Assembly (NCBI RefSeq): GCF_000383095.1
Contig: NZ_AORL01000009.1
Span: 124,001-188,000 of the forward strand
DNA from: Sphingomonas sp. PR090111-T3T-6A
GTDB taxonomy: Bacteria > Pseudomonadota > Alphaproteobacteria > Sphingomonadales > Sphingomonadaceae
Length of the DNA stretch: 64,000 nucleotides
Direction of reading: 5' to 3'
In this document: positions 8,815-17,314 of the stretch, one piece after another
How positions within the stretch are numbered: the stretch's first letter is position 1
How the letters are laid out: each line of letters begins with the position of its first letter
Position numbers and translations under genes: made by a program
The notes under the pieces: generated by a model
The model's database searches: none
What the model saw: only the letters and a program-made list of their open reading frames with translations
Told to the model about the DNA's origin: nothing

Positions 8815-9849
8815 ATGAACATGCTGGCGACGGTCGCCGAACCTGCCGAACTCAAGAAATATACCGGCCTCCAGCGCGCGGCCGCGCTGATGCTGGCATT
8901 GGGGCAGGACCATGGCGGCCCGATCTGGGAGCAGCTCTCCACCGAGGAGATCAAGGAGCTGTCCTCCTGCATCGCGCAGCTCGGCCGCATTCCGGCGGCG
9001 GTGGTGGAGCATCTGCTCGTCCAGTTCTCGGGCGAGGTCTCCAGCATGACCTCGCTGCACGGCTCGTTCGAGACGACCGAGCGCCTGCTCGAAGGCATCC
9101 TGCCGCCCGACCGCGTGCGCGAGATCATGGAGGATATCCGCGGCCCCTCCGGCCGGACGATGTGGGACAAGCTCTCCAACGTCAGCGAGTCCGTGCTCGC
9201 CTCCTATCTGAAGAACGAATATCCGCAGACCGTGGCGGTGATCCTCCACAAGCTCCGCTCCGATCATGCCGCGCGCGTTCTCTCCGAGCTTCCCAAGGAG
9301 TTGTCCACCGACGTCGTGATGCGGATGCTGCGCATGGACACGGTGCAGAAGGACGTGATCCAGGAAGTGGAGCAGACGCTCCGCACCGAATTCATGACCA
9401 ACCTCGCCCGCTCGCAGCGGCGCGATCCGCACGAGGCCATGGCCGAGATCTTCAACGCGCTCGATCGCTCGTCGGAGGAGACGATGCTCTCCGCGCTCGA
9501 CGAACGCGCGCCCGAATCCGCCGAGCGCATCCGCGCGCTGATGTTCACCTTCGAGGATCTCGGCAAGCTGCTGCCCGCCGCGATCCAGACGGTCGTGCGC
9601 AACAGCAACAAGCGCGAGCTGGCGCTGGCGCTGAAGGGCGCGCCCGAGGAGATGCGCCAGCTCTTCCTCAACGCCATGACCGATCGCGCCGCCAAGCTGA
9701 TGCGCGAGGACATGGTGGCGATGGGGCCGGTGCGTGCGCGCGATTGCGAGGAGGCGCAGGCCAGCCTCGTGCGCCTCGCCAAGTCGCTGGGCGACCGGGG
9801 CGAGATCGTGCTGGTCGATCCCAAGAGCGATGATGCGATGATCTATTGA
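8815..9849 (+). CDS. fliG: Flagellar motor switch protein FliG
   Basis: 344 residues, normal length. FliG sits on the cytoplasmic face of the MS ring and transmits torque from MotA. The middle domain has the EHPQ-type motif (as EYPQT, near residue 140) and KLRSDHAARVLSELP. The C-terminal torque helix is in FEDLGKLLPAAIQTVV...NKRELALALKG, with the conserved alternating charges. The ATG follows TTGGGGATAGCGG. It begins a two-gene unit with fliH. FliF follows rather than precedes, an inversion of the common fliF-fliG order. Confidence 0.97.
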   Translation: MNMLATVAEPAELKKYTGLQRAAALMLALGQDHGGPIWEQLSTEEIKELSSCIAQLGRIPAAVVEHLLVQFSGEVSSMTSLHGSFETTERLLEGILPPDRVREIMEDIRGPSGRTMWDKLSNVSESVLASYLKNEYPQTVAVILHKLRSDHAARVLSELPKELSTDVVMRMLRMDTVQKDVIQEVEQTLRTEFMTNLARSQRRDPHEAMAEIFNALDRSSEETMLSALDERAPESAERIRALMFTFEDLGKLLPAAIQTVVRNSNKRELALALKGAPEEMRQLFLNAMTDRAAKLMREDMVAMGPVRARDCEEAQASLVRLAKSLGDRGEIVLVDPKSDDAMIY

Positions 9850-9889
9850 TGGCCGGCATGTCCGGTCTGCCAACAGGGGAAAGCCGGTG

Positions 9890-10555
9890 ATGGAGGCCGC
9901 CATCCACGTTAAGCCGTTCGGATTCGATCGGGTGTTCCACATGACCGGCGGCGATGCCCCGGCCTTCGACGCCCGCACCCTCAACGACCGGATCGACGCG
10001 CTCCACGCGAAGATCGAGGCGATGGAGGAGACGCATCGCGAGGAGCTGGCCATCGCCGGCGCCGACGCCTTCGCGCGCGGTCTGGAGCAGGCACGGCAGG
10101 AACGTGACGTCGCCCTGCTCGCCGCCGCCGATGCGCTCCACGCCGCGATCGAGCAGATCGACGCGCGGCTGGCCGAGACCGCCGACGACATCGCCAGGGA
10201 TGCCGCCGAGGCCGCGCTCGCCGCCGCCGACATGCTCGCCGGCCACGCCGTCGCGGCGGCGCCCGTGCGCGCGATCGCCGAGGCGCTGGACCGTGTGCTG
10301 CGCCAGGTGGCGCGCGGCACGCGCCTCGGCATCCGCGTGCACCCCGCGCTCGCAAGCGCGGTGGAGCAAATGATGGAGCCCAAGGCCAGCGAACGTCGCC
10401 GCGTCTCGCTCACCGTCCTTCCCGACGAGACCCTGCCCGAGGGCGATGCTGCGATTTTCTGGGAGGAGGGTGGACTGGCCGTCGACGCCGCCGCTCGCCG
10501 GGAAGCCGTCATGGCCGAAATGCAGGCAATCCTACGGAAAAACCCCGCGATCTAA
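9890..10555 (+). CDS. fliH: Flagellar export ATPase regulator FliH
   Basis: 221 residues, highly helical and rich in Ala, Glu and Asp, with a central coiled-coil segment (RIDALHAKIEAMEETHREEL) and a C-terminal domain typical of FliH (LGIRVHPALASAVEQMM; EGDAAIFWEEGGLAVDAA). FliH anchors and restrains the FliI ATPase at the export gate. ATG 9890 is chosen over the in-frame GTG at 9887; AGGGGA lies about 10 bases upstream. The position between fliG and fliF corresponds to Caulobacter flbE/fliH. Identity rests on position and C-terminal pattern, since FliH diverges fast. Confidence 0.85.
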   Translation: MEAAIHVKPFGFDRVFHMTGGDAPAFDARTLNDRIDALHAKIEAMEETHREELAIAGADAFARGLEQARQERDVALLAAADALHAAIEQIDARLAETADDIARDAAEAALAAADMLAGHAVAAAPVRAIAEALDRVLRQVARGTRLGIRVHPALASAVEQMMEPKASERRRVSLTVLPDETLPEGDAAIFWEEGGLAVDAAARREAVMAEMQAILRKNPAI

Positions 10556-10592
10556 AAGAATTTCTCCCGGCAAGATTTGCCTATGCGAGTCA

Positions 10593-10601
10593 TCCTATAA
10601 T
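10593..10601 (+). promoter_or_regulatory. Flagellar promoter element, fliF operon
   Basis: Perfect TCCTATAAT, 51 bases before the fliF start codon. The sequence upstream contains CGGCAAGATTTGCC, similar to sequences before the elements at 25200 and 56664 but at a different spacing. Confidence 0.65.
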
Positions 10602-10651
10602 GGAGAAGGCAGGGGCGCGACGCCCTTGCAGTCTATCTCGCGAGGCCGGCC

Positions 10652-12229
10652 TTGAATGGATTGCGTACACTGATCGCTGAGCTCGGGACGCGCAAGCTGA
10701 TGATGATGGGCGGCGTCGCGCTGGCCCTGCTCCTCGGCATCGCCGCGCTCGCGCTGCACGGTTCCTCGCCCCGGATGGGCTATCTCTATTCGGATCTGGA
10801 CCCGTCCGCGGCCCAGGCGATCAGCGAGAAGCTCAAGGCGCAGAACGTCCCCTTCCAGCTCTCACCCGACGGCACTGCCATTCTGGCGCCGGCCGATCGC
10901 CTGCCGGAGCTGCGGATGGGCATGGCGTCCGAGAAGCTGGGCGGCAAGATCGGCTATGAGGTGCTCGACGCGGAGGAGCCGTTCGGCGTCTCCTCCTCGC
11001 GCGCCAAGATGAACGAGACGCGCGCCATCGAGGGCGAGCTGGCCAAGTCGATCGAGAGCCTCGAAAGCGTGGAGAAAGCGCGCGTCCACATCGTCATGCC
11101 GGACCGCGAGATGTTCTCGAACGAGGCCCGTAAGGCGACCGCGGCGGTGACGCTCAAGACGCGCGGCCGCCTGCCGGGCGAGGCGGTGCAGTCGATCCGC
11201 TATCTCGTCTCCTCCTCGGTGCCGGAGCTGTCGCCCACCAGTGTGTCGATCGTCGACCAGCAGGGCACCTTGCTCGCCCGCGCCGGCGAGGAGGGCGATG
11301 CCCTCTCCTCCGAGATGGAAGAGCGCCAGGCGCAGGTGGAGGAGCGGCTGCGCACCGAGATCGAGCAGCTCGTCGAACCCGTCGTCGGCGCCGGCAAGGT
11401 GCACGCGCAGGTCGCCGTCACGCTCGACCGCGACCAGACGCGCGAGGAGGCCGAGGTCTTCGATCCCGACAAGCAGGTGATCCAGCATCAGGTCTCGGTC
11501 GATTCCAAGGATCAGAATAGCCAGAACAAGGCGGGCGCGGACGGCGCGTCGGTCAGCACCCAGCTCCCCGACAACACCGGCATCAACGGCGCCGGGCGCG
11601 ACAGCCAGCAATCCGCCAAGGACGACACGTCGGAAGACACGACCTTCCAGAACAGCCGCACCCATACCGTGAGCGTCCGCTCGCCCGGCAAGATCACGCG
11701 GCTGACCGTGGCGGTGATGGTCGATGCCGCGCCCAAGGGGCTGTCACCGGTCGAGAACCAGCGGCTCACCCGCCTGATCGAGAATGCCGTGGGCTATGAT
11801 GCCGAGCGCGGCGACAGCGTGGTGGTCGACAGCATGGCCTTCGCGCCGACTGCCGACGAGATCGCGGCCAAGACCGGTCTGCCTTTCGGCCTGACGACGG
11901 ACCAGCTCATCGGTCTCGTCAAAATCCTGCTGGTGGCCGGCGGCGCACTGATCGCGCTGCGCATGGCGATGACCCGCCTCCGCCCCGCTGACGGCGCCTC
12001 GCCCAACGAGCTGATCCCGGTCGGCGGCCGGGCGGAGGACGGAGAAGCCCTGCCCCAGCTTGAAAATGCCGGGCTGGATGAGGACGGCCTGCCCCTTCTC
12101 GATCAGGAGATCGCGCTGGCGCAGGTCGATGGCCGCATCCGCCTCTCCGCGCTGAAGCGCATCGGTGACGCCATCACGTCCAGCCCCGCCGAGGCCGCCT
12201 CGGTGATCCGCCAGTGGATGAACGCATGA
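10652..12229 (+). CDS. fliF: Flagellar MS-ring protein FliF
   Basis: 525 residues. FliF forms the inner-membrane MS ring on which FliG and the export gate assemble. Transmembrane helix 1 is at about 15-35 (LMMMGGVALALLLGIAAL). Two ring-building domains follow (ARVHIVMPDREMF, AVTLKTRGRLPGEAVQSIRYLV), then a Gln/Asp/Ser-rich variable region, a second helix near 420 (LIGLVKILLVAGGALIAL) and the C-terminal FliG-binding tail (RIRLSALKRIGDAITSSP). Start is TTG 10652; no better ATG with a ribosome site lies nearby. It heads the unit fliF-fliN-FlbD remnant-flhA. Confidence 0.96.
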   Translation: MNGLRTLIAELGTRKLMMMGGVALALLLGIAALALHGSSPRMGYLYSDLDPSAAQAISEKLKAQNVPFQLSPDGTAILAPADRLPELRMGMASEKLGGKIGYEVLDAEEPFGVSSSRAKMNETRAIEGELAKSIESLESVEKARVHIVMPDREMFSNEARKATAAVTLKTRGRLPGEAVQSIRYLVSSSVPELSPTSVSIVDQQGTLLARAGEEGDALSSEMEERQAQVEERLRTEIEQLVEPVVGAGKVHAQVAVTLDRDQTREEAEVFDPDKQVIQHQVSVDSKDQNSQNKAGADGASVSTQLPDNTGINGAGRDSQQSAKDDTSEDTTFQNSRTHTVSVRSPGKITRLTVAVMVDAAPKGLSPVENQRLTRLIENAVGYDAERGDSVVVDSMAFAPTADEIAAKTGLPFGLTTDQLIGLVKILLVAGGALIALRMAMTRLRPADGASPNELIPVGGRAEDGEALPQLENAGLDEDGLPLLDQEIALAQVDGRIRLSALKRIGDAITSSPAEAASVIRQWMNA

Positions 12230-12591
12230 ACGAGGAAGCGATGACCCAGGATGCCGAACCGCGCCAGCTGGCGCCCACCCAGTTCGAGACCGATCCCTCC
12301 GACACGCCCCCGCCGAGCCCCGGCCCCGCCTCCGGCGCGGCGCCCACCGCCAACGATCTCCAGGCCGTGTTCGACGTGCCGGTGAAGGTGCAGGCGGTGC
12401 TCGGCCGCTCGCGCATGGACATCGGCGAGCTGATGCGCCTCAAGACCGGCGACGTGGTGGAGCTGGACCGGCGCGTCGGCGAGCCAGCGGACATCTTCGT
12501 CAACAACCGGCTGATCGCCCGCGGCGAGGTCGTCCTGATCGACGGCACGCTGGGCGTGACGCTCACGGAAATCGTGAGGCAGGACCGCTGA
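12226..12591 (+). CDS. fliN: Flagellar motor switch protein FliN (long copy)
   Basis: 121 residues from the ATG that overlaps the fliF stop; ATG 12241, preceded by GAGGA, is an equally possible start. An acidic/proline-rich N-terminal extension precedes the SpoA/FliN domain (LQAVFDVPVKVQAVLGRSRMD ... DVVELDRRVGEPADIFVNN ... GVTLTEIV). FliN is the C-ring subunit at the base of the switch. This copy sits in the Caulobacter-like order with an FlbD homologue after it. A second, shorter FliN is encoded at 56363-56596. Confidence 0.93.
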   Translation: MNEEAMTQDAEPRQLAPTQFETDPSDTPPPSPGPASGAAPTANDLQAVFDVPVKVQAVLGRSRMDIGELMRLKTGDVVELDRRVGEPADIFVNNRLIARGEVVLIDGTLGVTLTEIVRQDR

Positions 12592-13040
12592 TGGCCGCAA
12601 CCGAGGCTTCGGCCGGCCATCTCCTGCTGGTCGGCGATCCCGGCGCTGCCTTGGATGTCGCCGCCGGGATGGTGCGCGATGCGGAGGGGGAGCTGTCGGT
12701 CCGCAACGCCAGCATGGCGGCGCTGGAACGCCTCCAGCGCTCCGGCCGGCCGCTGGTGATGGTGGACGTGGCGATCGACGTCGAGGACGTGGTCGCCCGC
12801 CTCAACGGCAACCGGGACGCGGCGCCGGCCGCGCTCCCCGCCGAAGCGCCGGTGGAATATGAGCGGCTGGTCGGCCGCACCGTCGCCGAGGTGGAGCGCG
12901 AGCTGATCCTGCAGACGCTGGCGCGCTGCCACGGCAACCGCACGTCGGCGGCCAACATCCTCGGCATCTCGGTGCGGACCATGCGCAACAAGCTGCGCAG
13001 CTTCATCGAGGACGGCATCGTCATCGCGCCGGCGTCCTGA
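12591..13040 (+). CDS. Truncated FlbD-like protein: degenerate receiver plus Fis HTH, no AAA+ domain
   Basis: 149 residues. Residues ~9-70 look like the start of a receiver-like fold, as in FlbD (HLLLVGDPGAALDVAAGMV; LVMVDVAIDVEDVVARL). Residues ~88-140 match the C-terminal Fis-type DNA-binding domain of FlbD (LVGRTVAEVERELILQTL; GNRTSAANILGISVRTMRNK). The ~230-residue AAA+ domain that normally lies between, with Walker motifs and the GAFTGA loop, is absent. The frame is intact, overlaps the fliN stop by ATGA and sits at the normal flbD position, so this is a reduced gene rather than a fresh pseudogene. It could bind DNA but cannot remodel sigma-54 holoenzyme. Confidence 0.8.
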   Translation: MAATEASAGHLLLVGDPGAALDVAAGMVRDAEGELSVRNASMAALERLQRSGRPLVMVDVAIDVEDVVARLNGNRDAAPAALPAEAPVEYERLVGRTVAEVERELILQTLARCHGNRTSAANILGISVRTMRNKLRSFIEDGIVIAPAS

Positions 13041-13067
13041 CGCCCCTTCCCGTTTCGGAGTGTAGCC

Positions 13068-15149
13068 ATGCCTCCCCAGCTCGACATGTTGCTGAAGCGG
13101 CTTGGGCCGAACCGCGACCTCGCGCTCGCGATCGGCGTCATCGGCATCATCGCCATGCTGATCCTGCCGATGCCGGGCTGGATGCTCGATTTCGGCCTTG
13201 CGCTGTCGATCACCGCCTCGGTGCTGATCCTGATGACGGCGCTTTTCATCGACACGCCGCTCCAGCTTTCGAGCTTCCCGACCATCCTGCTCATCACCAC
13301 GATGCTCAGGCTGGGCCTGAACCTCGCCTCGACGCGCCTGATCCTCGGCCATGGCCATGAGGGGCATCAGGCGGCGGGCGGCGTGATCGGGGCGTTCGGC
13401 GAGTTCCTGATGGGCGGGCAGACGGTGATCGGCCTCACCATCTTCATGATCCTCGTCGTCATCAACTTCGTCGTCATCACCAAGGGCGCGGGGCGCATCG
13501 CCGAAGTCGCGGCGCGCTTCAGCCTCGATGCGATGCCCGGCAAGCAGATGGCGATCGACGCCGACCTGAACGCCGGCCTCATCACCGAGACGCAGGCCCG
13601 CGAGCGCCGCACCGAGCTGGAGGCCGAGAGCGGCTTCTACGGCGCGATGGACGGCGCCTCCAAATTCGTGAAGGGCGATGCGGTCGCCGCCCTCGTCATC
13701 ACCGCGATCAACATCGTCGTGGGCCTGATCGTCGGCGTCATCATCCATGGCGTGCCGATCGGCGAGGCCTTCCGCACCTATACCGTGCTGACGGCGGGCG
13801 ACGGCCTCGTCAGCCAGATCCCGGCGCTGATCGTCTCGACGGCCGCGGGCCTGCTCGTCTCCAAGGGTGGCATCAGCGGCAAGACGGGCGCGGCGCTGGG
13901 CGATCAGCTCGGCCGCTATCCCAAGGCGTTCGGCATGGTGTCGGCGCTGCTGGCGCTGCTCGCGATCATGCCGGGCCTGCCCTTCCTGCCCTTCGCGGTG
14001 CTGGGCGGGCTGACCGGCTGGGCCGGCTGGGCGCTCAACCGCCGCGCGGTGGCGACCGCCGCGCAGGCGCAGCTTCAGGAGGCGATCGCCCAGCAGAAGG
14101 CCAGCGACGTCGAGGAGCCTATCCAGCAGACGCTGGCCATCGACGCGGTGCGCATCGAGCTGGGCTATGCGCTGCTCCCCATCATCAACAATTCGCAGAC
14201 CGAGCCGCGCCTCGACATCCAGGTCCGCGCGCTCCGGCGGCAGATGGCGGCCGACTATGGCTTCGTGCTGCCGGCGGTGCGCATCACCGACAATCTGGCG
14301 CTCAAGCCCAACGAATATGTCGTCCACGTCAAGGAGACCGAGGTCGCGCGCGGCGAGATCCGCATCGACAAGCTGCTCGTCATCAACCCTTCGGGCGGCC
14401 CGCCCGGCCTCGCCGGCGAGGAGACGCGCGAGCCGGTGTTCAACCTGCCCGCGCTGTGGATCGACCGGACGCTGCGCGAGGAAGCCGGCTTCCGGGGCCT
14501 GACGGTGGTCGACAGCGGCGCGATCATCACCACCCACCTGACCGAGATCGTCAAGGACTCGATCGCGGACCTGCTCTCCTATTCCGAGACGCAGAAGCTG
14601 CTGACCGAAGTGCATCGGGAATCGGAGAAGCTCTACAACGAGCTGGTCCCCGCCAAGATCTCGATCTCGGGCATCCAGCGCATCCTCCAGACCCTGCTGT
14701 CGGAGGGCGTGTCGATCCGCGACATCCCCTCGATCCTCGAAGGGATCGGCGAGGCGACCGGCTTCACCCAGAACATCGCCCAGATGGCCGAACATGTCCG
14801 CACCCGGCTGGCGCGGCAGATCTCCGCGCAACAGACGCGCGATGGCACCATCCCGATCGTCACGCTGGCGCCGCGCTGGGACGAGGCGTTCGGCGACAGC
14901 ATCCTCGGGCAGGGCGAGGAGCGGCATCTCGCCATGGCGCCCTCCAAGCTCCAGGAGTTCATCGCCTCGGTCCGCGAGACGTTCGACCGGCTGGCGCAGG
15001 ACGGCGAGATTCCCTGCCTGCTCACCAGCCCGCCGCTGCGCCCCTTCGTGCGGTCGATCATCGAGCGGGTGCGGCCGTCGACCGTGGTGCTGTCGCAGAA
15101 CGAGATCCACGCCCGCGCCCGCATCCGCAGCCTCGGCATGGTCGGCTGA
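13068..15149 (+). CDS. flhA: Flagellar export gate protein FlhA
   Basis: 693 residues, full length. FlhA is the large inner-membrane gate of the flagellar type III apparatus with a cytoplasmic nonamer ring. About eight membrane helices lie in residues 15-320. The family signature around LRLGLNLASTRLIL and the conserved cytoplasmic loop (GAGRIAEVAARFSLDAMPGKQMAIDAD, broken here by helices) are present. The C-terminal domain has ILQTLLSEGVSIRDIPSILE. The ATG follows CGGAG. It is the last gene of the fliF operon. Confidence 0.97.
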   Translation: MPPQLDMLLKRLGPNRDLALAIGVIGIIAMLILPMPGWMLDFGLALSITASVLILMTALFIDTPLQLSSFPTILLITTMLRLGLNLASTRLILGHGHEGHQAAGGVIGAFGEFLMGGQTVIGLTIFMILVVINFVVITKGAGRIAEVAARFSLDAMPGKQMAIDADLNAGLITETQARERRTELEAESGFYGAMDGASKFVKGDAVAALVITAINIVVGLIVGVIIHGVPIGEAFRTYTVLTAGDGLVSQIPALIVSTAAGLLVSKGGISGKTGAALGDQLGRYPKAFGMVSALLALLAIMPGLPFLPFAVLGGLTGWAGWALNRRAVATAAQAQLQEAIAQQKASDVEEPIQQTLAIDAVRIELGYALLPIINNSQTEPRLDIQVRALRRQMAADYGFVLPAVRITDNLALKPNEYVVHVKETEVARGEIRIDKLLVINPSGGPPGLAGEETREPVFNLPALWIDRTLREEAGFRGLTVVDSGAIITTHLTEIVKDSIADLLSYSETQKLLTEVHRESEKLYNELVPAKISISGIQRILQTLLSEGVSIRDIPSILEGIGEATGFTQNIAQMAEHVRTRLARQISAQQTRDGTIPIVTLAPRWDEAFGDSILGQGEERHLAMAPSKLQEFIASVRETFDRLAQDGEIPCLLTSPPLRPFVRSIIERVRPSTVVLSQNEIHARARIRSLGMVG

Positions 15150-15189
15150 TCCAAAAGCGGCGGCGTGAAGCCGGTGCCCGGCCCGATCC

Positions 15190-15198
15190 TCCTATGAT
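15190..15198 (+). promoter_or_regulatory. Flagellar promoter element, fliK-flgD
   Basis: TCCTATGAT, one mismatch from consensus, 37 bases before the fliK ATG. Confidence 0.5.
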
Positions 15199-15234
15199 GG
15201 AGTGTGGCTCCTTTGCCTTCGGGAAGATTGCTGA

Positions 15235-16539
15235 ATGAACGTCGCGCCTGTCGCCCCCACGCCCACGCCCGCCCGCGCGGCGGATGCTCCGTCACCGGCC
15301 GCCTCCGCCTTCGGAGGCCTGCTGGCCATGGCGAGCGGGACGTCAGGCGGCACCGCGACGCCGGCCGCCCAACCGAGCGGTGCGCCAACACCGGCTCCCG
15401 TCGAGCCGGCGCCTGCCCAACCCGTCGCGACCGCAGCGCCCGCCGCCGATCATCGGCCGCCTGCGTCCACGCCCCTCTCCGGGGAACCGGAGGCGCAACC
15501 GGACCAGCCCCTCGCGGACGCCACGGCGCCTGAGGCCGAAACGCCGGCCGAGCCGGCCCCGACCGCCTCGCCTGCACCAGCAACCCCGGCTCCGACGCCT
15601 GCCGCCGTGGCGGATATGCTCGTCACTCAGGCGCGCCCTCGACAGGTTGTTCCCACCGAGAACACCGAAATCCGGAAGCCGGTCACCGGGGGCGAGGACG
15701 ACGATGCCGACGCAAAGGACGGGAAAAGCGTCGGCGTGGAGAAAGACAAGACCGACAAGTCCGCTCCGACAGCCTCGGGCGATGCGCAACCGCCGCAGCC
15801 CGTGACGCTGGCGGCTATCCCCGCCCCGACCGCCCCTCCGCAACCCGCCGTCGCGCATGCGTCCGGGCAGAAGGGCGAGGAGGCGGACGCCACAGGGAGC
15901 AGCGCAGGAACACAGGCCATCCTCCCCACGCCGCATGATCCCGCCGGCACGGCCCCGGCAGCCAATAGCCCGGACAATCTCCCGCCGCTGCTGGCAACCC
16001 AGACTCCCGCCATGACACCGTCCGTCCGGCAGACACCGGTCTTCGCGCCCTCTCTCGCCTCGCAGGGCGGCCCGGTGGTCACCGCCGAGCCCGGCCGGAT
16101 CGGGCGCGATATCGGCGTCGAGATCGCGCGCCATGTCGCGGCGGGCCGGGACGAGGTGACGATCCGCCTGACGCCGGCCGAGATGGGTCAGGTCGAGGTG
16201 CGCCTCTCCTTCGACAGCAAGGGAGCCCTCCACGCAGCGGTGCGCGCCGACAACCCGCAGGCGCTCGACATGCTGCGCCGTGATGCCGGCGATCTCGGCC
16301 GCTCGCTCGCCGACGCGGGCATCCATACCGACAGCTCCAGCTTCAGCTTCGACCGTCGCGACAGCAGTGCCGGCCAGTTCGCCCAGCAACAGCAGCAGCA
16401 GCAGCAGCAGCAGCACGGGCATTCCGACGGGCGCCCTCGCCACGCAGGCGCCGCGTTCCGCGACGACAGCGATTCCACCGCCTCCCCCAGCCCGTATCGG
16501 CAGCTCCGCACGAGCAGCCGCGTCGACCTCATGGCATAG
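15235..16539 (+). CDS. fliK: Flagellar hook-length control protein FliK
   Basis: 434 residues. The first ~280 residues are a Pro/Ala/Thr-rich extended ruler with no fixed fold. The conserved C-terminal Flg_hook domain follows at ~285-375 (VTIRLTPAEMGQVEVRLSF; ALDMLRRDAGDLGRSLADAG). FliK measures the hook and triggers the substrate switch of FlhB. After the domain comes a tract of about ten glutamines, encoded largely by CAG, then a short basic tail. The N-terminal composition is typical, so identity rests on the C-terminal domain and the adjacent flgD. Confidence 0.9.
   Translation: MNVAPVAPTPTPARAADAPSPAASAFGGLLAMASGTSGGTATPAAQPSGAPTPAPVEPAPAQPVATAAPAADHRPPASTPLSGEPEAQPDQPLADATAPEAETPAEPAPTASPAPATPAPTPAAVADMLVTQARPRQVVPTENTEIRKPVTGGEDDDADAKDGKSVGVEKDKTDKSAPTASGDAQPPQPVTLAAIPAPTAPPQPAVAHASGQKGEEADATGSSAGTQAILPTPHDPAGTAPAANSPDNLPPLLATQTPAMTPSVRQTPVFAPSLASQGGPVVTAEPGRIGRDIGVEIARHVAAGRDEVTIRLTPAEMGQVEVRLSFDSKGALHAAVRADNPQALDMLRRDAGDLGRSLADAGIHTDSSSFSFDRRDSSAGQFAQQQQQQQQQQHGHSDGRPRHAGAAFRDDSDSTASPSPYRQLRTSSRVDLMA
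16384..16413 (+). repeat. CAG trinucleotide repeat inside fliK
   Basis: CAG CAA followed by eight CAG codons and a CAC, encoding a polyglutamine run in the C-terminal tail of FliK. Slippage in units of three would change tract length without breaking the frame. Confidence 0.85.
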
Positions 16540-16551
16540 GAGCCACCCGAC

Positions 16552-17250
16552 ATGACCTCCGTTCCCAGCGCCGATTCCTCGACGAGCAACACGGCCACCA
16601 GCAACGCCAACAACACGCAGCAGGCCGCCAACAGCTTCTCGCCGGATCTCAATCTCTTCCTGAAGCTGCTCACCACGCAGCTCCAGAATCAGGACCCGCT
16701 GAATCCGATGGACACGTCGGAATATACCCAGCAGCTCGTCCAATATTCGCAGGTCGAGCAGGAGATGCAGCAGACCGGCACGCTCAACAACATCCTCGCC
16801 AGCCTCAGCGCGCAGGGCGTGTCGCAGGCCTCCTCCTTCATCGGCCGCGAGGCGCGGTTCGACACCGATACCGCCGGCCTCAAGGGTGATGCGACGCCGA
16901 CCTGGACCTATGCCATCTCCAGCAAGCCCGCCACGCTGACCGCCACGATCAAGGATGCGGACGGCAAGGTGGTGAAGGAGATCAAGCTCGATCCGGCCTC
17001 CGAGGGGCGGTTCACCTGGGATGGCAAGCTGGACGACGGCTCGACCGCGCCTGACGGCGCCTATACGCTCTCTCTCTCGGCGAAGACGGACAACGGCACG
17101 GATTTGCAGGCGACGATCAACACGGTCGGCATCGTCAAGGACGTGGTGACAGACGGACAGAATGTGCTGCTGGGCGTGAACGGGCTGCGCTACTCGCTGC
17201 AGGGGCTGGTCGCCGTCTCGTCGCCTTCGGCTCCCACCGCAGACGCCTGA
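16552..17250 (+). CDS. flgD: Flagellar hook capping protein FlgD
   Basis: 232 residues. FlgD caps the growing hook and is needed for FlgE polymerisation. The N-terminal signature is clear (FLKLLTTQLQNQDPLNPMD, ~40-60; QQLVQYSQVEQE). The FlgD Ig-like and tudor-like domains follow (FTWDGKLDDGSTAPDGAYTL). The ATG has GGAG upstream, 12 bases after the fliK stop, so the two genes are one unit. Confidence 0.96.
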   Translation: MTSVPSADSSTSNTATSNANNTQQAANSFSPDLNLFLKLLTTQLQNQDPLNPMDTSEYTQQLVQYSQVEQEMQQTGTLNNILASLSAQGVSQASSFIGREARFDTDTAGLKGDATPTWTYAISSKPATLTATIKDADGKVVKEIKLDPASEGRFTWDGKLDDGSTAPDGAYTLSLSAKTDNGTDLQATINTVGIVKDVVTDGQNVLLGVNGLRYSLQGLVAVSSPSAPTADA

Positions 17251-17261
17251 GCGGCACGCAC

Positions 17262-17303
17262 GACGAAGGGGGCCCCGCCGATGGCCGCGGCGCCCCCGTC
17301 GTC
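17262..17303. terminator. Imperfect hairpin between convergent genes
   Basis: Arms GACGAAGGGGGC and GCCCCCGTCGTC pair except for an AA bulge, with a GC-rich loop. It lies between flgD and the convergent small gene. No T-run is present. Confidence 0.35.
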
Positions 17304-17314
17304 CCTGCGGCGGC

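Noticed and set aside
8718-9179. N-terminal extension of the FlaEY-like ORF
   Set aside because: It would overlap fliG on the other strand. A TTG with a perfect GGAGG site at 8717 explains the start.
7876-10512. 878-residue minus-strand ORF spanning fliG-fliH and into the FlaEY-like gene
   Set aside because: It crosses the fliG promoter and is out of frame with the FlaEY-like protein; no domain.
10571-10584. CGGCAAGATTTGCC as a possible conserved -35 or operator
   Set aside because: Similar sequences near 25178 and 56652 lie at different distances from the TCCTATAAT core, so a fixed -35 role is not supported.
12174-15110. Very long minus-strand ORF opposite fliN-flhA
   Set aside because: A shadow of high-GC codon use in flhA; the product is Arg/Asp/His-rich with no motif, while the plus strand encodes clear FliN and FlhA.
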